Of a DNA stretch of 64,000 bases, positions 59,173 through 64,000 are shown piece after piece. The DNA is from Lysobacterales bacterium 15-68-25. Lineage in GTDB: Bacteria > Pseudomonadota > Gammaproteobacteria > Xanthomonadales > Rhodanobacteraceae. The stretch's first letter is position 1. Every line of letters begins with the position of its first letter. The notes under the pieces were generated by a model. It saw only the letters and a program-made list of their open reading frames with translations. It made no database searches and was not told the DNA's origin. Location: positions 1-64,000 of the forward strand of contig NCKB01000012.1 of NCBI GenBank assembly GCA_002279065.1, written 5' to 3'. Both the position numbers and the translations under genes were made by a program.

Positions 59173-59442
59173 TTACGCCGCCTCCGCATCCCTATGCAAT
59201 GCGCCAGCTTCCTGCAACCGGCAATGGAGGGATTCCGCGCTGAGGTCGAGGCCATTGGGCCATGCCAATGCGCCGAGCTCGATGCAGTACTGCGCGAATG
59301 CCTGCGGGTCACGAAGCGGGGCAATCATCTCGGTATTCGCCTCGATGCACGGCGCAAAGTCGTAGACGCCCGCGGTGCCATCGGAGAACCGCAGTAGCAG
59401 CCGATAGTCGCCTTTAGGTTCCGCGGCTTTGAGCTTAATCAT
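59173..59442 (-). CDS. DUF2442 family protein
   Basis: 89 aa from the ATG at 59442 (GGGAG upstream). Family marks are MIKLKAAEPKGDYRLLLRFSDG, GVYDFAPCIE, and LRDPQAFAQYCIELGALAWPNGLDLS (short: W.NG.D.S). DUF2442 proteins often pair with DUF4160 as a putative toxin-antitoxin; no DUF4160 gene is here. Its start overlaps the end of the upstream lipoprotein gene by 8 bp. Confidence 0.9.
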   Translation of the reverse strand: MIKLKAAEPKGDYRLLLRFSDGTAGVYDFAPCIEANTEMIAPLRDPQAFAQYCIELGALAWPNGLDLSAESLHCRLQEAGALHRDAEAA

Positions 59443-59989
59443 GGTCGGCTCCCGGGATGCCATTCAATTGCCCCGCTGCACTGATCTCGAAGCGAGCAGC
59501 CATCGCCTTGGCTTCCTTGGCGCTGCCAAATCCCCCCACCACGATCATCCCGCTTTTGGGCAGCCCCATGACGGCAGCCTGGGCGACTACGGAACCATGC
59601 ACCATGAATGCGAGCGGCCTGTGGGAATGGAGTGCCTCGCTCGCGGCCTTCTCCATGAGATTCCGATCCTTGTCACCGATAAATAGGCGGACCTCATAGA
59701 TCGGCGGATCAAAATTCTGTTCCTTGTAGATATCGATGTTGGTGATGCGCAGGGCGGAAGGCCCCGAGTCCCGCTCGACACAGATGTTTCCGAATGTGGT
59801 TTCACCGTCGCGCGTGGGGCGCTCGTTCCTGAGCGGAGAAGGTGTGGACTGATCGCAGATCAGGGCCAGATCCAACGGATAGAACGCGCCATTCAGCGGA
59901 TGTGCTCCGCCAGACTCTCGGCCACAACCGGACAGCAACCACGTTGCCGACATCAATATCAGGGGCAAAGCCATCCTTCGCTTGTCCAC
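59435..59989 (-). CDS. Lipoprotein with SecD P1-like domain
   Basis: 184 aa. A lipoprotein signal ends in LLSGC (Cys22). The second half (about 95-175: YEVRLFIGDKDRNLMEKA, HRPLAFMVHGSVVAQAAVMG, IVVGGFGSAKEAKAMAARF) resembles the SecD/SecDF P1 head subdomain seen also in small exported proteins. Function unknown. Overlaps DUF2442 by 8 bp, so the two are probably co-translated. Confidence 0.72.
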   Translation of the reverse strand: MDKRRMALPLILMSATWLLSGCGRESGGAHPLNGAFYPLDLALICDQSTPSPLRNERPTRDGETTFGNICVERDSGPSALRITNIDIYKEQNFDPPIYEVRLFIGDKDRNLMEKAASEALHSHRPLAFMVHGSVVAQAAVMGLPKSGMIVVGGFGSAKEAKAMAARFEISAAGQLNGIPGADHD

Positions 59990-60097
59990 TTGCTCATCCT
60001 CACATGCGGTTCCGTCGAGCCTACCGCAGACCAGTGGAACTGGCTCAGTTGGCCGGGACCATAGTCCTTGTGCTGAGGGATAAGAGCTGAAAAAAAC

Positions 60098-60123
60098 AAA
60101 AGGCCCGCCGAAGCGGGCCTTTT
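60098..60123 (-). terminator. icmF terminator
   Basis: AAAAGGCCCGC/GCGGGCCTTTT, 11-bp perfect stem with CGAA loop; followed on the reverse strand by TTTTGTTTTTT-like sequence. Lies 26 bp after the icmF stop. Confidence 0.88.
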
Positions 60124-60148
60124 GATGCGTGGAGCGGCACGCGCCACA

Positions 60149-63100
60149 TTACATGTTCCGGCGGTACTCGCCACCCACGTCGTACAGCGCGTGGCTGATC
60201 TGGCCGAGGCTGTGGGTCTTGACCGCTTCCATCAATGCGTTGAACACGTTGCGGCGCTCCCGCGCGGTGTTCTGCAGATAGCCCAGTCCATGGCCGTCGT
60301 GCTTCTCGGCCGCCGCAGTCGCGTCCTCGGCCACGTGGGTGAGATCGGTCTCGCCGCGCGGGGCCAGGTGGTTGCGGTTGGCCTGCCAGGCTTTGACGTT
60401 GGCGATCTGCTGGCCCTTCTCTTCTTCGGTGGAGCGGATCAGCTCGATCTCGGTGGCGATTTCGCCGCCGTGGTCCTTGGGCAGGAAGGTGTTGACGCCG
60501 ATCAGCGGCAGGCTGCCGTCGTGCTTCTTGTGCTCGTAGTACAGGCTCTCTTCCTGGATCTTGCCGCGCTGGTACATGGTGTCCATCGCGCCGAGCACGC
60601 CGCCGCGCTCGCTGATCGCCTCGAACTCCTTGTACACCGCCTCTTCGACCAGGTCGGTGAGCTCCTCGACGATGAAGCTGCCCTGCCAGGGGTTCTCGTT
60701 GAAATTGAGGCCCAGCTCCTTGTTGATGATCATCTGGATCGCCACCGCGCGGCGCACGCTTTCCTCGGTCGGCGTGGTGATGGCCTCGTCGTAGGCGTTG
60801 GTGTGCAGGCTGTTGCAGTTGTCGAACAGCGCGTACAGCGCCTGGAGCGTGGTGCGGATGTCGTTGAACTGGATCTCCTGCGCGTGCAGGGATCGGCCGC
60901 TGGTCTGGATGTGGTACTTCATCATCTGGCTGCGCGGGCTGGCGCCGTAGCGCTCGCGCATGGCGCGGGCCCAGATGCGGCGGGCGACGCGGCCGATCAC
61001 GGTGTACTCCGGGTCCATGCCGTTGGAGAAGAAGAACGACAGGTTGGGCGCGAAGTCGTCGATGTGCATCCCGCGCGCGAGGTAGTACTCGACGATGGTG
61101 AAGCCGTTGGACAGGGTGAAGGCGAGCTGGCTGATCGGGTTCGCGCCGGCTTCGGCGATGTGATAGCCGGAAATCGACACCGAGTAGAAGTTGCGCACCT
61201 TGTGGTCGACGAAGTACTGCTGGATGTCGCCCATCATGCGCAGCGCGAATTCCGTGCTGAAAATGCAGGTGTTCTGCGCCTGGTCTTCCTTGAGGATGTC
61301 CGCCTGCACGGTGCCGCGCACGGTGGCCAGCGTCTCGGCCTTGATCTTTGCGTAGGTCTCGGCATCCACCAGCTGGTTGCCGGTGACGCCAAGTAGCCCA
61401 AGGCCCAGACCGTCGTTGCCAGCCGGCAGCTCACCGGAATAGCGCGGGCGCTCGCGGCCTTCGAACAGTCTGGCGATCTTCTTCTCCGCCTCGGCCCAGC
61501 GCGCGGGGTCGGCCTTGAGGTACTTCTCCACGTTCTGGTCGATTGCGGTGTTCATGAACATCGCGAGGATGATCGGCGCCGGGCCGTTGATGGTCATGGA
61601 GACCGAGCTGGTGGGCGCGGACAGGTCGAAGCCGGAGTACAGCTTCTTCATGTCGTCCAGGGTGGCGATGTTGACGCCGGAGTTGCCGATCTTGCCGTAG
61701 ATGTCCGGGCGCGGCGCCGGGTCTTCGCCGTACAGGGTGACCGAGTCGAACGCGGTGGACAGGCGCGTGGCCGCACCGCCCTGGCTCAGGTAATGGAAGC
61801 GGCGGTTGGTGCGCTCGGGCGTGCCCTCGCCCGCGAACATGCGGGTAGGGTCCTCGCCGCTGCGGCGGTACGGGTACACGCCGCCGGTGTAGGGGTAGTA
61901 ACCCGGCAGGTTTTCCTTGCCGAGGAACAGCAGCTGGTCGCCCCAATCCTTCGTCTTGGGCGGCGCCACCTTGGGGATCTTCTGGTGGCTGAGCGACTCG
62001 CGGTAGTTCTCCACGCGGATGGTCTTGCCGCGCACCTGGTACTCGTTCACCTCGGCGGTGACCGACTCGCGCAGGGCGGGCCAGCCGCGCAGCAGCTCGA
62101 GGGATTCCTTGGTCAGTTCGCCGAGGGCGGCGTTGTAGCGCTGGCGGAGGAGGATGAGGGAGCGGTCGGCGCCCTCGCCCGCCTGCAGCGCATCGCTGGC
62201 GTACAGGTCCAGCGGCTTGGGCAGCTGGTCGTCGCCCAGCTCCTTCAGCGCCTCGTAGCAGTGTTGCGCCTTGCTGGCCTGCTCGGCCTGCTTGGCGATG
62301 GAGGCGTTGATGCCGCGGCCCTGCTCGGCGATCTCGGCCAGGTAGCGCACGCGGTTGCCGGGGATCAGCACGGTGGCGCGCGGCTCCTTCAGGCTGGTGT
62401 CCAGGTGCGGCGTCCACTTGGCCGGCTCCAGCGAGAGCTTTGCGCTCAGCAGGCGGCACAGGTTGGTGAACATCCAGGTGACGCCCGGATCGTTGAACTG
62501 GCTGGCGATGGTCGGGTAGACCGGCACGTCTTCGTCCTTCATGGCGAAGGCGGTGCGGTTGCGCTTCCACTGCTTGCGCACGTCGCGCAGCGCGTCTTCG
62601 GCGCCGCGCTTGTCGTACTTGTTGAGCACGATCAGCTCGGCGAAGTCGATCATGTCGATCTTCTCCAGCTGGCTGGCCGCGCCGTATTCGCTGGTCATCA
62701 CGTAGACCGGGAAGTCGACCAGGTCGACGATCTCCGAGTCGCTCTGGCCGATGCCGGCGGTCTCGACGATCACCAGGTCGTAGGGCTGGCTCTTGAGGAA
62801 GTCGATGCAGTCGTGCAGCACGGTGTTGGTGGCCGCGTGCTGGCGGCGCGTGGCCATCGAGCGCATGTAGACGCGGTGGCTACGCAGCGAGTTCATGCGG
62901 ATGCGGTCGCCCAGCAACGCGCCGCCGGAGCGGCGACGGGTCGGGTCCACCGCCAGCACGGCGATGCGCATCTCGGGGAAGGCCTGCAGGAAGCGCAGCA
63001 GCAGCTCGTCCACCACGCTGGACTTGCCGGCGCCGCCGGTGCCGGTGAGGCCGAGCACGGGGGTGTGCTTGCCGGCGAGCTTCCACTGCTTGCGCTGGTG

Positions 63101-63697
63101 CTCCAGCTCGGCGTCGCTGAGCGCGCCCTCCTCGATCGCCGAGAGCATGCGGCCGATGGAGATCTCGTCGTCCACGCGCACGGCGGGCACGCCCTGGGTT
63201 TCCTCGGCACGCTTGGCCGCGGCCGCGCCGGCGCGGGCCATCACGTCCTCGATCATCTCGGTGAGGCCAAGCTTCATGCCGTCGTTCGGGTGGTAGATGC
63301 GCTCCACGCCGTAGGCCTGCAGCTCCTTGATCTCTTCCGGCGTGATGGTGCCGCCGCCGCCGCCGAACACGCGGATGTGGCCGGCGCCGCGCTCCTTGAG
63401 CATGTCCACCATGTACTTGAAGTACTCGACGTGGCCGCCCTGGTAGGACGACAGCGCGATGGCGTCGGCGTCTTCCTGCAGCGCGGCGCGCACCACGTCT
63501 TCCACCGAGCGGTTGTGGCCCAGGTGGATCACCTCGGCACCCTGCGCCTGGATGATCCGGCGCATGATGTTGATCGCCGCGTCGTGCCCGTCGAACAGGC
63601 TGGCCGCGGTGACGAAACGCAGCGGCGAGTTTTCGCCCGGGGTACGCGCGTGCTGGGTGTCGCCGGCAGTGGGGACGTGCTTGGCGGGGGAACTCAT
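60149..63697 (-). CDS. icmF: Fused isobutyryl-CoA mutase IcmF
   Basis: 1182 aa. B12-binding domain at the N-terminus ([17 protein letters not shown] near 36), then a MeaB/ArgK-like G-protein chaperone domain (Walker [10 protein letters not shown] near 218, NKYD-type LNKYDKRG), then the radical mutase barrel (about 560-1182, e.g. [26 protein letters not shown]). This order is that of IcmF, which interconverts isobutyryl-CoA and n-butyryl-CoA with adenosylcobalamin. The ATG at 63697 has CGGAG upstream; a longer ORF adds 11 unlikely residues. Its last ~100 bp occur again at 51834. Confidence 0.95.
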   Translation of the reverse strand: MSSPAKHVPTAGDTQHARTPGENSPLRFVTAASLFDGHDAAINIMRRIIQAQGAEVIHLGHNRSVEDVVRAALQEDADAIALSSYQGGHVEYFKYMVDMLKERGAGHIRVFGGGGGTITPEEIKELQAYGVERIYHPNDGMKLGLTEMIEDVMARAGAAAAKRAEETQGVPAVRVDDEISIGRMLSAIEEGALSDAELEHQRKQWKLAGKHTPVLGLTGTGGAGKSSVVDELLLRFLQAFPEMRIAVLAVDPTRRRSGGALLGDRIRMNSLRSHRVYMRSMATRRQHAATNTVLHDCIDFLKSQPYDLVIVETAGIGQSDSEIVDLVDFPVYVMTSEYGAASQLEKIDMIDFAELIVLNKYDKRGAEDALRDVRKQWKRNRTAFAMKDEDVPVYPTIASQFNDPGVTWMFTNLCRLLSAKLSLEPAKWTPHLDTSLKEPRATVLIPGNRVRYLAEIAEQGRGINASIAKQAEQASKAQHCYEALKELGDDQLPKPLDLYASDALQAGEGADRSLILLRQRYNAALGELTKESLELLRGWPALRESVTAEVNEYQVRGKTIRVENYRESLSHQKIPKVAPPKTKDWGDQLLFLGKENLPGYYPYTGGVYPYRRSGEDPTRMFAGEGTPERTNRRFHYLSQGGAATRLSTAFDSVTLYGEDPAPRPDIYGKIGNSGVNIATLDDMKKLYSGFDLSAPTSSVSMTINGPAPIILAMFMNTAIDQNVEKYLKADPARWAEAEKKIARLFEGRERPRYSGELPAGNDGLGLGLLGVTGNQLVDAETYAKIKAETLATVRGTVQADILKEDQAQNTCIFSTEFALRMMGDIQQYFVDHKVRNFYSVSISGYHIAEAGANPISQLAFTLSNGFTIVEYYLARGMHIDDFAPNLSFFFSNGMDPEYTVIGRVARRIWARAMRERYGASPRSQMMKYHIQTSGRSLHAQEIQFNDIRTTLQALYALFDNCNSLHTNAYDEAITTPTEESVRRAVAIQMIINKELGLNFNENPWQGSFIVEELTDLVEEAVYKEFEAISERGGVLGAMDTMYQRGKIQEESLYYEHKKHDGSLPLIGVNTFLPKDHGGEIATEIELIRSTEEEKGQQIANVKAWQANRNHLAPRGETDLTHVAEDATAAAEKHDGHGLGYLQNTARERRNVFNALMEAVKTHSLGQISHALYDVGGEYRRNM

Positions 63698-63790
63698 GGC
63701 AACTCCGAACGGCTTGACTGAACCGCCCAATTCTAAAGGGGTTGCCCGTTACACGCTTGTCGCAGTGCGGTGGCGCCCGCGCCAGCGCGG

Positions 63791-64000
63791 TCAGAGCATG
63801 CGCGCCAGCTCGCCGCTGCCGACCACGCGCTCGCCCACCGGCTCACCGCCGAGGAAGGACATGGCGGCCTCGATCACCGCCGGCTCGCCCAGCACGCGGC
63901 GATGGCCGAGCGACTCGGTGGTGAGCAGCCGCGCGTCGCCCAGGCAGACCGCATAGCGCTCGCCTTCGGCCCACGGCACGTCGGGATCGTCCAGGTCGTG
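63791..64000 (-). CDS. Alpha/beta hydrolase, C-terminal part (runs off window)
   Basis: Last 69 residues of a reverse-strand protein whose start lies beyond the window. HDLDDPDVPWAEGERYA is followed by RLLTTESLGHRRVLGEPAVIEAAMSFL; the Asp near the edge and the His in LGHRRVL fit the last two catalytic residues of an alpha/beta hydrolase. It precedes icmF on the same strand with 93 bp between. Confidence 0.78.
   Translation of the reverse strand, partial: HDLDDPDVPWAEGERYAVCLGDARLLTTESLGHRRVLGEPAVIEAAMSFLGGEPVGERVVGSGELARML

Noticed and set aside
61793-63721. 642-codon forward open frame
   Set aside because: Antisense to icmF; composition is the His/Val/Ala-rich pattern typical of shadow frames here.

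Overview
The window is GC-rich chromosomal DNA with dense, strongly GC3-biased genes on both strands. Several features point to the Xanthomonadales/Lysobacterales, most likely Rhodanobacteraceae (Rhodanobacter, Dyella or Luteibacter type): an alpha-amino-acid ester hydrolase, a DUF3391 HD-GYP protein, a fused isobutyryl-CoA mutase (IcmF), a Clp/CRP-like site, and two proteins with the C-terminal XVIPCD secretion domain of the Xanthomonadales bacteria-killing type IV secretion system (X-T4SS). The genus is an inference. No rRNA, tRNA, CRISPR array, integrase or complete IS element was found.

1-27.7 kb is mostly housekeeping, signalling and secreted-enzyme genes. It is rich in cyclic-di-GMP and related signalling proteins: a partial GGDEF protein, a periplasmic/membrane GGDEF protein, an HDOD protein, a translationally coupled HD-GYP/MASE2-GGDEF pair, and another membrane GGDEF protein. 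Between them lie an SGNH hydrolase, a fimbrial-like protein, an M61 peptidase, a CadC-like TPR regulator, a CPBP protease, an isochorismatase-fold hydrolase divergent from a LysR regulator, a Q-rich tandem-repeat protein, a frameshifted sulfotransferase, two polytopic membrane proteins, the ester hydrolase, a VOC protein, a GlxA-type regulator and two methyltransferases.

27.8-48.1 kb holds a RibD/DHFR-like reductase, a two-component system followed by an S41 peptidase, MtfA, an archaeal-type TrmY-like SPOUT methyltransferase, AIM24 and DUF805 proteins, an aminotransferase, a large secreted heparinase-like protein with a ~39-unit Ala-Pro linker and a PPC domain, a ChaN/EreA-like protein, a DUF3883 nuclease-like/membrane protein pair, a DUF2892 protein, an M28 peptidase and a sortilin-like BNR propeller protein.

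48.2-60.1 kb is the accessory region. A lower-GC two-gene unit encodes a GHKL (MORC/MutL-like) ATPase fused to a PD-(D/E)XK-like nuclease, with a ComEC-like metallo-beta-lactamase protein downstream; I read it as a candidate undescribed defence system. Next comes a decayed ~100-bp copy of the icmF 3' end, then two X-T4SS effector/immunity modules. Module 1 is an LprI-like inhibitor plus an effector with an unfamiliar N-terminal domain, a peptidoglycan-binding domain and an XVIPCD. Module 2 is an LprI-like inhibitor and an XAC2610-like inhibitor plus a GH19-PGB-XVIPCD effector. A higBA toxin-antitoxin pair lies between them. A third LprI-like gene has been truncated by a palindromic repeat, and the LprI-like genes share a duplicated upstream cassette. 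A dispersed palindromic repeat family (core G(G/A)GTCAG-GT-CACTT) is scattered from 36 to 56 kb and concentrated here.

60.1-64 kb returns to core genes: IcmF and the 3' part of an alpha/beta hydrolase gene.
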